From NCBI RefSeq assembly GCF_040448305.1, contig NZ_CP148752.1, positions 3,286,001 to 3,350,000 on the forward strand: 64,000 bases of DNA, given 5' to 3'. The position numbers and the translations under genes are program-made. Positions 1 through 9,767 of this stretch are shown piece after piece (position 1 is the first letter of the stretch; each line of letters starts with the position of its first letter). This DNA is from Pseudomonas fluorescens. Lineage in GTDB: Bacteria; Pseudomonadota; Gammaproteobacteria; Pseudomonadales; Pseudomonadaceae. The notes below the pieces were generated by a model. The model was not told the DNA's origin, searched no databases, and worked only from the letters and a program-made list of their open reading frames with translations.

Positions 1-2
1 AG

Positions 3-659
3 GTCCTGGCCGACGGCGAACCGGCACGCGCGCTATTGATGGCCACACAGCTGCGGCCTGAACTCGATAGCGTCAATAACGAGCTGATCATGATCTCGGC
101 CTATTTCGTCCCGCAAAAGCCGGGCATGGACTATCTCCTGGGTCGTGCCGATGCCGGCGTTGATGTGCGCCTGTTGACCAACTCACTGGAAGCCACCGAT
201 GTGCCGGCGGTGCATGGCGGCTATGCACCGTATCGCAAGACTCTGCTCGAGCATGGCGTGAAACTCTATGAGCTGCGGCGCCAGCCGGACGATCCCGGTC
301 GCAGTTCTTCGTTTGGTTTCAGTGGTGGCTCGGACTCCAGCCTGCACACCAAGGCCATGATCCTGGACAAGCAGAAAGTGTTCATCGGTTCGTTCAATTT
401 CGACCCGCGTTCAGTGTTCTGGAACACTGAAGTCGGGGTGCTGGTCGATAGTCCCGAACTGGCCGGCCAAGTGCGCCAGCTGGCGCTTGAGGGCATGGCG
501 CCAGCCATGAGTTACCAGGCCCGACTGGAAAACGGCGAAGTCGTCTGGCTCACCGAGGACGACGACCGCCTGCATACCTTGCATGAGGAGCCCGGCGGCA
601 AATGGCGCAGCTTCAAGGCCTGGCTCAGCGACAAGATCGGCCTGGAGAAAATGCTCTAG
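3..659 (+). CDS. Phospholipase D / cardiolipin synthase-type protein, C-terminal part
   Basis: The reading frame is already open at the left edge, so only the last ~218 residues are seen and the start lies outside the window. A complete second HKD motif is visible (HTKAMILDKQKVFIGSFNFD), with His and Lys followed by the GSFNFDPRS stretch typical of phosphatidyltransferase or phosphodiesterase members of the PLD superfamily. The family acts at the membrane on phosphatidyl groups, by transfer or hydrolysis. A preceding ISAYFVP segment and the C-terminal WLTEDD region fit bacterial periplasmic or membrane-associated PLD proteins annotated as cardiolipin synthase-like. The first HKD motif must lie upstream, so exact subfamily and reaction cannot be decided here. 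The family call is secure; the substrate is not. Confidence 0.85.
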   Translation, partial: VLADGEPARALLMATQLRPELDSVNNELIMISAYFVPQKPGMDYLLGRADAGVDVRLLTNSLEATDVPAVHGGYAPYRKTLLEHGVKLYELRRQPDDPGRSSSFGFSGGSDSSLHTKAMILDKQKVFIGSFNFDPRSVFWNTEVGVLVDSPELAGQVRQLALEGMAPAMSYQARLENGEVVWLTEDDDRLHTLHEEPGGKWRSFKAWLSDKIGLEKML

Positions 660-744
660 AGCGAAATCGCCTTACCCTGCGACAGTCGTCTCCCTCGCAT
701 TCATTGCATGTGTTGGTCTTTGATCTTTCGGGCACTGCTAATCC

Positions 745-776
745 CCTGTGGGAGCGGGCAAGCCCGCTCCCACAGG
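745..776. terminator. Perfect hairpin between convergent genes (REP-like, probable bidirectional terminator)
   Basis: The arms CCTGTGGGAGCGGGC and GCCCGCTCCCACAGG form a 15-bp perfect stem with a 2-nt loop. It sits between two genes that converge (stop codons at 659 and 785). The sequence GTGGGAGCGGGC is the common core of Pseudomonas REP elements. No U-run follows, so termination is inferred from position and stem strength. Confidence 0.7.
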
Positions 777-784
777 ATGTGGGC

Positions 785-3700
785 TTAACTCAAGGCTGTG
801 AAATCGCTGGCGTGCAGCGCCTGGACGCCCACCAGTTGGATTTCGAACTCGGGGGTGGCGTCGGCGTTGACACTGCCCTGGAGAATGCCATCGGCAAAGC
901 GCAGTTGGCCGGTGGCGTTGGCAGGGTCGAAGGCATTGCTGCCGATCAAGGTGAAAGCGTCGACAGCGGCGGTCAGCGGGTTGGCGTCCAGGCCGGTGAA
1001 ATCCAGATGATCGCCCTCGGTGCTCTTGAAACCGTTGATCACATCGCGCAAAGCCCCGACGCCCATGTCCGACAGCGCACTGAACGCGAAGGTGTCTGCG
1101 CCAGTGCCACCGGTGAGGTTGTCGGTGCCTGCACCGCCAATCAGCCGGTCATCGCCCGAACCGCCCGAACCGCCCACGAGCGTATCGTTGCCCGCACCAC
1201 CGTTCAACACGTTCGCGGCGCTGTTGCCCGACAGACTGTCGGCGTAGGCGCTTCCCGTCAGGTTTTCAAAGAATTTCAAGGTGTCGAGCCCGGAACCCAC
1301 GGTGTTTTGTTGCGCTGACGTCGACAGGTTTGCGGTAACACCGGACAGACCGCGTTCAAAAGATACCGTGTCAATGCCATCGCGCCCGTCCAGCACGTTG
1401 TTGCCGGCTCCGGCGAACAGCGTGTTGTCCAGCGCGTTGCCCGTGCCATTGGCGGCGCCAGTGCTGTCGATATACAGATGCTCGACGTTGTTGCCGAGGG
1501 TATAGGTCGCCAGGCTGCTGTGCACACGGTCGACCCCTCCAGGCGCCGCATTGCTGTTGATCTCGATCACGGCGTCATCGGCGTTGTCGACATAGTAGGT
1601 GTCGTTGCCATCGCCGCCGCTCATGCTGTCGACCCCTGCGGCACCCTCGAGCACGTTATTGGCGGCATTGCCGGTGATGAAGTTGTCCCGCTCATTGCCG
1701 GTGCCGTTGATGTCCGACACGCCGGTGAGCACCAGGTTCTCGAGATTGGCGCCCAGGGTCCAGCTGACCGAGGCCTGCACCGTATCGATCTGCGAGGTCG
1801 AGGTGTTGGTTTCCACCACGCGGTCGAACGCGTTATCGACCACATAGATGTCGTTGCCATTGCCACCGGTCATGGTGTCGGCTCCCAGGTCGCCATCCAG
1901 TGTGTCGTTACCCGAACTGCCCACCAGGGTATCCGCCTGGTCGGTACCGGAAATCATGTTCCGGGCGTTGTCGAAAATGTCCTGCACGCTGTTGTTGTCG
2001 TTGGGGTTGCCCTGGAAGCCAAGGTCACCGGCAATGTAGTCGGCCAAACGCTGGCCGACGATCTCCGCCGACTCCTCGTGCAGGTGCCAGACATCGTCGG
2101 GATATGCCAGCGGATCGACTTCGTGGCGCAAGGGGAGGTCGGTGTAGTCCGCCGCCAACTTGACATCGGCGCGCTCGGCGGCGATGGCTTCCTGGGCGGC
2201 GCGGACATAGCCAACCCCCTCAACGATGGAGGCAATCTTCTCTTGTGAATAACCACGGGCACGCGCCGCATCCTGCTCGTAGTGACCGGTTTCCATCAGG
2301 TACACGCTGAAGTTGCCGAACTGGGCATGCAGGTAATCAAGCACCTTCAGGGTCGCGGCCTTGTACGCCGCTGCTGCCGCTGCTTTGTCTGTGGCGCGGG
2401 CGATCTCCTGGGCGGCTTCCTCGCCCTGGCCCCAAATGATGCCCATGGTGACGTTATTGATCGATTGCAGTTCGGTGAGCTGGTCCCGCAACAGCGTCAC
2501 GGCGCGCAACAGCGCAGACCCGGGTTGGTTGGTGTCGGTCAGCCACCAGCACAACTTGAGTTCCTCGGCGCTGAGCGTCGACAGGCCGGTGACCGTGCTG
2601 CCGCCCACCGCGATGTCGATGCCGTTGCCATCGGCATCGGTGAATTGGCTGCGCACATCATAGGTGGTGTAGCGGTCCAGGTCGTTGACCAGCATCGAGG
2701 TGCCGGACTGACCGTCGTCCTCGGTCATGCGCAGCAGGCGCGCATTGGATTGGCCGAGTGTGGGCAGGTAGAGGATGTCTTGCTGGGCTAGCTCGCCGAA
2801 CACGAAGTCGCTGGCGGTCAGAGTGTTGAAGTAGTTGCCGCTGAGGGCGATTTCGAAGCGATTGCCATCGGCGTCGGCCTCCGCGGACTTGATGTAGGTC
2901 TTATCGCCGGCCGCGTTGAGGGTGATGTAAAGCGTGTCATTGCTGCCATCGCCCAAGCCGAGAAAGCCCAGGCCCGAAACATCGATCTTGTCGACGCCCG
3001 CGGTGAAGTCATAAATCGTGTCGGTGGCCGTGATACCACCGGTGTCGTAGTCGCGGTAGCTGTCGAGTGCGTTGCTGTAGCGGAAGGTGTCGGCACCGTC
3101 GCCGCCGTACAGCGAATCGCGTCCAGCGCCGCCGTCGACGATGTCCGCGCCGGTGCCGGCCTTGATTGTGTCGTTGCCACCGAGGCCGAGGATCAGGTCT
3201 GCAGCCGCCGTACCGTTGAGGGTTTCGGCGTTGTTGGTACCGGTGATGGTGTTGGCGGGCGCATCGGCCACTACCAGGGCAAAGCTATCACTGACCGATG
3301 CACCAACCGGGTCCGTGGCTATAACCAGCACGTTGTAATTGCCTGACGCGGTGTCGTTGGGTGTACCGCTGAACGTACGGGTGGCTGCATCGAAGGTCAG
3401 CCAGCCGGGCAGGGCGCTGCCATTAGCCAACTTGGCGGTGTAGCTGAGGCTGTCATTATCCGGATCGGTGAAGCTGGTGGCCGGCACCACGTAGCTGAAC
3501 AGGGTGTTCTCGGTCGCGTTCTGATCCAGTAGTGGCGTGGCTGACACCGGCGCCTGGTTGCCCGGTGATGACGTGGCGAAGACGAAATTGGCACTGGTCA
3601 GCTTGTCGAGGTAGTTGCCGTTCAGTGCCACCTCGAAGCGGTTGCCATCGGCGTCGGCGGTCAGGGACTTGATGTACGTCTTGGTGCCGGCACTGTTGAG

Positions 3701-5623
3701 CACCAGGTATACGGTGTTGTTCTTGCCATCCCCCAGGCCGGTGAAACCCATGGCCGAGAGATCGATCTTGTCAGCGGTGATATCGAAATCGGTGATCAGG
3801 TCGCCAAGGTTGGCACCGCCGGTGTTGTAGTTGCGGTAACTGTCCAGGCGATTGGAGAACACAAAGACGTCCGCACCAAAGCCACCGGTGAGGGTGTCCA
3901 TGCCGGCACCGCCGTCGAGCTTGTCGTCGCCCGCGCCGCCACTGAGGCTGTCGTTACCCGCCAGGCCGAGCAGGGTGTCGGCCGAATCGCTACCCAGCAG
4001 CGAGTCGCTGGCGCTGGTGCCAGTGACCACGCGATTGAAGATGAAATGGCTGGCGGTCAGGGTGCTGGCGAAGTTGCCCGAGAGAATCAACTCGAAACGA
4101 TTGCCACTGGCATCGGCATCGTAGTCCTTGATGTAGGTGCGGTCGCTGCTGGCGTTGTAGCTGACCTGCAAGGTGCCGCCACGGCCATTGCCTATGCCTG
4201 TGAAACCGAGGCCGGTGAGGTCGATCTTGTCCTGGGTGACGTCGAAGTCGGTGATGGTGTCATCGAAGCTTGTGGTTGCGTTGCGGTAACTGTCGGACTG
4301 AACGGTGAAACGGAACGTATCGGCGCCGGTACCGCCGGTGAGTTTGTCGATGCCTGCACCCCCCACCAGAATGTCGCCACCGGCCCCGCCATTGATAGTG
4401 TCGTTGCCGGCTCCGCCGTAGAAAATCTCGCTGGCGGCGCTGCCCAGCAGGGTGTCGTTGCCAGCCGTACCTTGCACGGTGGTCATCGGCACCGTGGCGC
4501 TGACGTAGCTGCCGTCGCCGTAGATCAGCGTGGCGCCCTTGCTGGTGTGACTGATGGTGTTGCCGATAATGGCGTTGCGATCAGTGCCGTCTTCGTTGCG
4601 CTCGGCGACGCCGTAGGTCGACAGGTCGCTGCCGATGATGATGTTGCCCTGGATCGTGTTATCGCTGCCGTTGAAGTACTTGCCGGACACGCCGAGGGTA
4701 TCGTCGTAGGACTGGATGATGATTTCCGGTACGGGGTTGCCCAGGGAATTGTTGTTGAGCGTGTTGTCGATGATCTCGACGTGGTTGCTGCCGTAGATGC
4801 GGATCCCGGCGCTGGCGTTGTCGTGAATCTCGACGCCGCTGACGGTCACCTCGCTGGACATTTTGATCAGCACCCCTTCGGCGCCGTTGCCGTACACCTC
4901 GCCACCGGTGATGGTGATGTTGCTGGGGGAGGGGATGTCCTCGCTGCCGCGCTGCACGACGATGCCATTGCCGCCGTTGTTGTACGCAATGTTATTGGTG
5001 AGTGTGAAATCGTGGGTGCTGGTAACGACGTTGAAACCGTGCCGGTCGTTGTCGTAGGCGACGTTGTTTTCGAAAGTGCTGTCGCTGAGGAAGTCAGCGA
5101 CGAAACCGTCCAGGCCGTTGCCGTGGGACACGCTGTTCTTGATGACCATGTTGACGGTCTGCTCGTGGGGGTCGAAACCGTACCCGGAGCAATCCTTGAT
5201 CTCGACGCTGTCGAGGGTGACGTTGGAGTCGTAGCCCGCTTCGCCGGGAATGTAGCCGTTGAACCAACCGTCGATCTTGCCCGTGGTGTTGTCACGGTTG
5301 CCGTCGATGGTGAGGTTGCTGACGCCGAAGTCGTGGGTTTGCTCGCCATAGGCGGAGCGGATGACCCCGGTGATCTTTGTGTCGGAGCCGTCAGCCACCT
5401 TGACGGTGGTTGCGCCCATGCCGTCGCCGTACAGGTAGACGTTGCTCTTGAGCATCAGGCAGCCGTCTGAGGGTTCCTCTCCTCCCGAAACGATGTAAGT
5501 TCCGGTCGGCATGTACACCTGCCCCCCACCTGCAGCCGCCGCATTAATTGCATTTTGTATCGCCGCCGTGTCGTCAGTGATGCCATCTCCTTTGGCGCCA
5601 AAATTTTGTACATTGAAAATCAT
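785..5623 (-). CDS. Secreted RTX mannuronan C5-epimerase with internal SGNH acetylesterase domain (PsmE/AlgE type)
   Basis: 1612 residues. Residues 1-383 form a right-handed beta-helix A-module. It carries YGFDPHEQT at 148-156 and a Lys at 116, matching (offset by one) the AlgE4 catalytic set Lys117, Tyr149, Asp152 and His154, so conversion of mannuronate to guluronate in alginate is predicted. RTX modules with GGxGxD repeats lie at about 384-530, 534-685, 790-943 and 1222-1550. An Ig/cadherin-like domain sits at 688-788. Residues 947-1200 look like an SGNH/SASA esterase: GQSN at 957-960, WGQGE at 1064-1068, and Asp-Val-Trp-His at 1177-1180. This combination is known in Pseudomonas syringae PsmE, a combined epimerase and alginate O-acetylhydrolase. 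There is no Sec signal; the RTX modules and C-terminus point to type I secretion, but no secretion genes are nearby. A GGAGA ribosome site precedes the ATG. Confidence 0.93.
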   Translation of the reverse strand: MIFNVQNFGAKGDGITDDTAAIQNAINAAAAGGGQVYMPTGTYIVSGGEEPSDGCLMLKSNVYLYGDGMGATTVKVADGSDTKITGVIRSAYGEQTHDFGVSNLTIDGNRDNTTGKIDGWFNGYIPGEAGYDSNVTLDSVEIKDCSGYGFDPHEQTVNMVIKNSVSHGNGLDGFVADFLSDSTFENNVAYDNDRHGFNVVTSTHDFTLTNNIAYNNGGNGIVVQRGSEDIPSPSNITITGGEVYGNGAEGVLIKMSSEVTVSGVEIHDNASAGIRIYGSNHVEIIDNTLNNNSLGNPVPEIIIQSYDDTLGVSGKYFNGSDNTIQGNIIIGSDLSTYGVAERNEDGTDRNAIIGNTISHTSKGATLIYGDGSYVSATVPMTTVQGTAGNDTLLGSAASEIFYGGAGNDTINGGAGGDILVGGAGIDKLTGGTGADTFRFTVQSDSYRNATTSFDDTITDFDVTQDKIDLTGLGFTGIGNGRGGTLQVSYNASSDRTYIKDYDADASGNRFELILSGNFASTLTASHFIFNRVVTGTSASDSLLGSDSADTLLGLAGNDSLSGGAGDDKLDGGAGMDTLTGGFGADVFVFSNRLDSYRNYNTGGANLGDLITDFDITADKIDLSAMGFTGLGDGKNNTVYLVLNSAGTKTYIKSLTADADGNRFEVALNGNYLDKLTSANFVFATSSPGNQAPVSATPLLDQNATENTLFSYVVPATSFTDPDNDSLSYTAKLANGSALPGWLTFDAATRTFSGTPNDTASGNYNVLVIATDPVGASVSDSFALVVADAPANTITGTNNAETLNGTAAADLILGLGGNDTIKAGTGADIVDGGAGRDSLYGGDGADTFRYSNALDSYRDYDTGGITATDTIYDFTAGVDKIDVSGLGFLGLGDGSNDTLYITLNAAGDKTYIKSAEADADGNRFEIALSGNYFNTLTASDFVFGELAQQDILYLPTLGQSNARLLRMTEDDGQSGTSMLVNDLDRYTTYDVRSQFTDADGNGIDIAVGGSTVTGLSTLSAEELKLCWWLTDTNQPGSALLRAVTLLRDQLTELQSINNVTMGIIWGQGEEAAQEIARATDKAAAAAAYKAATLKVLDYLHAQFGNFSVYLMETGHYEQDAARARGYSQEKIASIVEGVGYVRAAQEAIAAERADVKLAADYTDLPLRHEVDPLAYPDDVWHLHEESAEIVGQRLADYIAGDLGFQGNPNDNNSVQDIFDNARNMISGTDQADTLVGSSGNDTLDGDLGADTMTGGNGNDIYVVDNAFDRVVETNTSTSQIDTVQASVSWTLGANLENLVLTGVSDINGTGNERDNFITGNAANNVLEGAAGVDSMSGGDGNDTYYVDNADDAVIEINSNAAPGGVDRVHSSLATYTLGNNVEHLYIDSTGAANGTGNALDNTLFAGAGNNVLDGRDGIDTVSFERGLSGVTANLSTSAQQNTVGSGLDTLKFFENLTGSAYADSLSGNSAANVLNGGAGNDTLVGGSGGSGDDRLIGGAGTDNLTGGTGADTFAFSALSDMGVGALRDVINGFKSTEGDHLDFTGLDANPLTAAVDAFTLIGSNAFDPANATGQLRFADGILQGSVNADATPEFEIQLVGVQALHASDFTALS

Positions 5624-5839
5624 GAGTTTATCTCCGTATCAGGCGAGAACCTCGGTAGATGCCAATATTCCATCGGCAGCTACCGTGTTATGACCCAACG
5701 GAGCGCAAAAGTTGTGACCGCATATCGGGGGGAGTGTCAAAAAACCGAACTAACTGATTAGCGGCTGTGAAGTATTTCAAAAAAATAACGTTCTGTTGAC
5801 GCTCGCCGCCGCGCGGCGGTCCGCATTACAAGCGATCAA

Positions 5840-6457
5840 TCACTGAACACGCAGTACGGATGCTATTGACTCTCCGGCCTCAAGACGTTCCAGCAGGCCG
5901 GGTTCTGCACGATCACTGGCCAGTGCCTGGTCGATGACTGCGGCGAGTGTCTGACTGTCGAGAATCAGCAAGCCGTTATCGTCACCCAGCACCAAATCGC
6001 CCGGGTGCACCTGAACCCCGCCACACTGCACTGGTACATTCAACTGGCTCTCGGCGTTGCCGTGCAGTTTGGTGGTCAGCAGGCTGGTGCCACGGGCGAA
6101 AACCGGCAGTCCGGCTTCACGCAGTTCAAGGATATCGGTCACCAGGCCATCGACCACGATGGCCCTGGCGCCTCGCGCTTGAGCCGCACAGGCGGTGACT
6201 GTGCCGACACAGGCGTGACGTCGATCACCGTTCATGTCAATTACCAGCACGTCGCCGTCTTGCAGGCTTGCCAAGGCGCGGTTGACAGCAATGGCATCGG
6301 CGTCGATCACGCTCAGCGTCACGGCGCGACCTACCACTTTGACGGCGCTCAGCATTGAGCGAATTTCGGCACTGACAAAGCCGTCTTCGAGCAAATGCCC
6401 GAGGGTGGCGAAGCTGACCTGATGGAGTTTTTCAAGCAATTGAGTAGGGGCGTTCAT
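5840..6457 (-). CDS. RraA-like / 4-hydroxy-4-methyl-2-oxoglutarate aldolase family protein
   Basis: 205 residues, about the full length of the family. The segment GDRRHACVGTVTACAAQARG followed by VVDGLVTD (about 78-108) matches the metal-binding core of RraA/HMG aldolases, though the usual Arg-Asp after DG(x) is replaced by Thr-Asp. The family cleaves 4-hydroxy-4-methyl-2-oxoglutarate or oxaloacetate, or binds RNase E (true RraA). The catabolic setting favours an aldolase or decarboxylase-like role. It starts 3 nt after the RidA stop and is the last gene of the operon MFS-porin-RidA-RraA. The substitution in the active-site region means activity should not be assumed. Confidence 0.8.
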   Translation of the reverse strand: MNAPTQLLEKLHQVSFATLGHLLEDGFVSAEIRSMLSAVKVVGRAVTLSVIDADAIAVNRALASLQDGDVLVIDMNGDRRHACVGTVTACAAQARGARAIVVDGLVTDILELREAGLPVFARGTSLLTTKLHGNAESQLNVPVQCGGVQVHPGDLVLGDDNGLLILDSQTLAAVIDQALASDRAEPGLLERLEAGESIASVLRVQ

Positions 6458-6460
6458 GGC

Positions 6461-6850
6461 TTACCTCTGCTTTGCTGAATCAATGAGTTCGGCCACGCAA
6501 TCGATCTCAAGTGCCACCCCCCAGAGTGCCACGCAGACCGTGGTTCGTGCCGGCGGCGCATGGCCGAGCACTTCGGTATAGACCCGGTTGAAGGGTTCCA
6601 GTTGAGCTGGATCGGTGAGATAGCCGTTAACCTTGATTACGTGATCGAAGTCCGAGCCCGCTGCGATCAGGATGGCTTCCAGGTTGCGCAAGGTCTGGCG
6701 CACTTGTTCTTCGAAGCCTTCGGGTTGCTGGTCCAGTCCGCCTACAGCGGGTATTTGGCCGGCAGTGAACACCAGATGGCCGCTGACCACTGCCTGGGAA
6801 TAAGGACCGACCGGGCCAATTGTGCCGGGTGCTGCCTGGATGCGTTTCAT
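6461..6850 (-). CDS. RidA family protein (enamine/imine deaminase)
   Basis: 129 residues. PVGPYSQAV near the N-terminus, FTAGQIP, and the C-terminal PARTTVCVA segment with its conserved Arg are hallmarks of the YjgF/YER057c/UK114 (RidA) family, small trimeric proteins that hydrolyse reactive enamines and imines released by PLP enzymes. An upstream extension to 6997 is open, but the ATG at 6848-6850 gives a normal-length protein. It lies between a porin gene and an RraA-like gene on the same strand, 59 nt and 3 nt away, so it is cotranscribed with a catabolic operon and probably clears an imine made from the imported compound. Confidence 0.9.
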   Translation of the reverse strand: MKRIQAAPGTIGPVGPYSQAVVSGHLVFTAGQIPAVGGLDQQPEGFEEQVRQTLRNLEAILIAAGSDFDHVIKVNGYLTDPAQLEPFNRVYTEVLGHAPPARTTVCVALWGVALEIDCVAELIDSAKQR

Positions 6851-6909
6851 GAGAGAGCCTCGCTGAGAATAGAGGCCCGCCGACCCGACATGGGCGGCGG
6901 GCCGGTGAA

Positions 6910-8235
6910 TCAGAACAATGCCAGGGTGTAGCTGACGAACACGCGGTTCTGGTCCTGATTGGCGTCGGCCTCGGAGTGCAGAACGCCATAGCGCCAACCG
7001 AAACCCAGGCCTGTGAACGTGCCGTCCTGGATCACGTAATCCAGGGCCAGGTCACGTTCCCATTCCTGCTGATCGCTGCCAGACGTGGTCTTGATCTGGT
7101 TGCCTTTGAGATAAACCAGCGACGCACGAAGGCCAGGTACGCCCGAGGCGACGAAGTCATAGGCGTATTGGCCGAACCAGGTGCGTTCGCCGGCCCGGTT
7201 GAAACTGGTGAGCATGCGGTCGGTGAACAGATACAGGCTTGCGCCACCGGCCCCTTTGTCCACCAGGGAACCCTGGTTGAGCTGGACGAAGTTGCTGCCA
7301 TCGGAAACGCTCTGGTAACCGCCAGTCAACCCGTGGCCACCAAGGCTGTAGGTGAAGATGGCGCTCCAGGTGCGGTTGTCGATTTCACCGGCACCGTTTC
7401 GGCTATAGCCACCGACCCGGAAACCGTCGGCCCGCCCGCTGGCCGAGCTGTTGGCGCCGTCGGAAGATGTATCGAAGTAGCGCAGGTCGGTCTTCAACGA
7501 CTGCCCTTCGCCCAGTGCGAGCACATGCTGCAGTCCGAAAAAGTGCTGGGTGTAGTAGTCCTCGAGATTGGCCAGGTAATACTGGGCGGTCAGGTCCTTA
7601 GTGACTTTGTAGTCGGCACCGGCGAAGAGAAACTCGTTGCTCTCCTGACTCCCACCGCTGACCGCCAACCCGGTGCTATCACTGGAGCCACGCCCGGTAG
7701 CGTGCTCCAGACGGCCGGCGGTCAAGGTCAGCTTGTCGAGATCGCTGCTGGTGATCTGGCCGCCTTCAAAGGTCTGTGGCAACAGGCGACCGTCGTTCGC
7801 GACCAAGATCGGCAGCTTGGGCGTCAGCGTGCCGTAACGCATTTCGGTCTTGTTCAAACGGGCTTTTGCGGTTAAACCCAAGCGGCTCCATTCATCGGCA
7901 GCGCCATTACCTTCAGTCGGGATCATCGAGCTGCCGCGATGGCGGCCCTGGCCGCTGTCCAGAGTCAGGCCCACCAGCCCCAGCGCATCGATGCCAAACC
8001 CCAGGGTGCCGGCGGTGAAACCGGAGGTGTAATTGAGCATGAGCCCCTGCGCCCATTCCTCGGTCTTGCTCTGGCCGGCGCTGCCGGGCCGGTCGCGGTA
8101 GTCGTTGTTGAAGTAGAAGTTACGCAGGCCCAGTGTGGCCTTGCTGTCGCTAATGAAATCGGCTGAAGCGACCTGGCTCAGGGTCAAAAGGCAAGCGCCG
8201 GCGCTCACACCAAAAAGGTGCAGGGTTTTTTCCAT
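6910..8235 (-). CDS. OprD-family outer-membrane porin
   Basis: 441 residues beginning with a signal peptide (hydrophobic stretch to ASA, cleavage about residue 25). The mature start DFISDSKATLGLRNFYFNND is typical of OprD/OccD-OccK substrate-specific porins. Length fits the family and the chain ends in an aromatic residue (LALF), as outer-membrane beta-barrel proteins do. OprD porins admit small acids or amino acids one type at a time. The gene lies between an MFS importer and RidA on the same strand, so the two transporters likely serve the same substrate. A start at the TTG at 8277 is possible, but it would place an unsuitable tail before the signal peptide. Confidence 0.92.
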   Translation of the reverse strand: MEKTLHLFGVSAGACLLTLSQVASADFISDSKATLGLRNFYFNNDYRDRPGSAGQSKTEEWAQGLMLNYTSGFTAGTLGFGIDALGLVGLTLDSGQGRHRGSSMIPTEGNGAADEWSRLGLTAKARLNKTEMRYGTLTPKLPILVANDGRLLPQTFEGGQITSSDLDKLTLTAGRLEHATGRGSSDSTGLAVSGGSQESNEFLFAGADYKVTKDLTAQYYLANLEDYYTQHFFGLQHVLALGEGQSLKTDLRYFDTSSDGANSSASGRADGFRVGGYSRNGAGEIDNRTWSAIFTYSLGGHGLTGGYQSVSDGSNFVQLNQGSLVDKGAGGASLYLFTDRMLTSFNRAGERTWFGQYAYDFVASGVPGLRASLVYLKGNQIKTTSGSDQQEWERDLALDYVIQDGTFTGLGFGWRYGVLHSEADANQDQNRVFVSYTLALF

Positions 8236-8315
8236 GGTGTACGAATCCAGAGGGTGCGTGAATGGCAGCAGGGTCAAGTGCAGGTGGATTTATTCTTGTT
8301 GTGGGTCACTTGGTG

Positions 8316-9644
8316 CTATTCAGCCCGTCCAGCGCTCAAGTCGCGCTTGAAGGTTTCGGTCAGCAGTAACAGGGCAATCAGGGAGATGACCGCAGAGCCG
8401 ATCAGGTACCAGGCCACTGACGAGCCTTTGCCGGTCATCGCCAGCAGGGCCGTGGTCACGATAGGCGTGGCCGCGCTGCCCAGCAGCCCGGAAAGCATGT
8501 AAGCCACCGATAGGCCGGAATAACGCACACGGGTGCCGAACAGCTCGGCGAGGAAAGTTGCGATAGGCCCGTAGTTGGCGGCGAACGCGGTCATCAACAG
8601 GCCATAACCGAGAAACACCAGCGGCAGCTCGCGAGTATCCATCAGCCAGAACATCGGGAAGGCGACCAGCGCTTCACCGACGATACCGGCGATGATCACC
8701 GGCTTGCGGCCGAAGCGGTCAGACAGTGCACCGAAGGCTGGCAAGAGCACAATGCACAGCGCACAGGAGGCCAGTACCACGCTGAGCATGATGGTGCGGC
8801 TGAAGCCCAGGGTCTGGGTCCCATAGGTCAGGCCGAAGGCGACGATGATGTTGAAAGATGCACCGGTCGACATGGTTGCCACGCCGCCGAGCAGGACTTG
8901 CTTCCAGTATTTGCTGAAGACTTCGGCCAGCGGCAGCTTGATTTGCGGTTCGCTGGTTTGAGCCTTGTGGAACGCAGGTGTCTCGGTGATGTTGAGGCGG
9001 ATGTACAGGCCCACGGCAATCAGCAGCGCGCTGGCCAGGAACGGGATGCGCCAGCCCCAGGCAAGCATGTCTTCAGCCGGCAGCAGCCAGGCGATCGCCA
9101 GGAAGGCCAGGTTGGCAATCATGGTACCGGCCGGCACGCCGATCTGTACCCATGAGCCATATAAACCACGCTGGTTGGCGGGGGCATGCTCGACGGCCAT
9201 CAACACCGCACCACCCCATTCACCGCCCAGGGCCAGGCCTTGAATGATCCGCAGGGTTAAAAGCAGGATCGGTGCCCAGATGCCAATGGCGGCGTAATCC
9301 GGTAACAGACCGATGGCAAAGGTTGCCGCGCCCATGGTCAATAGCGAAATCAGCAGCATCGATTTGCGCCCAAGCTTGTCGCCGTAGTGGCCGAACAAGG
9401 CAGCCCCGACGATGCGTGCACCATAAGCCGAAGCAAAGGTGCCGAACGCCAGGAGGGTGCCGATCAAGGCATCGAACGCCGGGAAGAAAATCTTGTTGAA
9501 CACCAGGGCGGAAGCCGTGGCGAAAACAAACAGGTCGTACCATTCCACCGTGGTGCCGATGACGCTGGCGACGGCGACTTTTTTCATGTTGACGCTGGGT
9601 TCGACCGTCGGGGTAGCGGTCTGGATGCACGCGGAGCTGTTCAT
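8316..9644 (-). CDS. MFS transporter, metabolite:H+ symporter type
   Basis: 442 residues, about 12 membrane segments. GTTVEWYDLFVFATAS in helix 1 and GDKLGRKSMLL after helix 2 are the signatures of the MHS subfamily (ProP, KgtP, ShiA relatives), which import organic acids or betaines with protons. The ATG at 9644 is preceded by GGAGA at a good distance, and an earlier in-frame TTG is rejected. First gene of the intact part of the operon MFS-porin-RidA-RraA. Upstream on the same strand lies a broken amidohydrolase that was probably the original first gene. Substrate unknown; the lost amidohydrolase suggests an N-carbamoyl or amide compound. Confidence 0.9.
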   Translation of the reverse strand: MNSSACIQTATPTVEPSVNMKKVAVASVIGTTVEWYDLFVFATASALVFNKIFFPAFDALIGTLLAFGTFASAYGARIVGAALFGHYGDKLGRKSMLLISLLTMGAATFAIGLLPDYAAIGIWAPILLLTLRIIQGLALGGEWGGAVLMAVEHAPANQRGLYGSWVQIGVPAGTMIANLAFLAIAWLLPAEDMLAWGWRIPFLASALLIAVGLYIRLNITETPAFHKAQTSEPQIKLPLAEVFSKYWKQVLLGGVATMSTGASFNIIVAFGLTYGTQTLGFSRTIMLSVVLASCALCIVLLPAFGALSDRFGRKPVIIAGIVGEALVAFPMFWLMDTRELPLVFLGYGLLMTAFAANYGPIATFLAELFGTRVRYSGLSVAYMLSGLLGSAATPIVTTALLAMTGKGSSVAWYLIGSAVISLIALLLLTETFKRDLSAGRAE

Positions 9645-9767
9645 GCCTTTTTTCTCCAAGTTGAGCGTCGGGCTCAGTGGATTGATTTATTGGATGGCAG
9701 TGTGGGTAACGGTGATGCTGTGGCCGGAGATCGGTTTTATTGTTTTTTCAGGCGCAAGCGGGCCCTG

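Noticed and set aside
4046..5470. Long open frame on the plus strand within the epimerase gene
   Set aside because: It is antisense to clear beta-helix and RTX sequence with full catalytic motifs; its own product is low-complexity and matches nothing.
785..5623. Repeated short motifs considered as a CRISPR array or tandem DNA repeat
   Set aside because: They are coding repeats of the RTX nonapeptide, in frame and divergent at DNA level, with no spacers.
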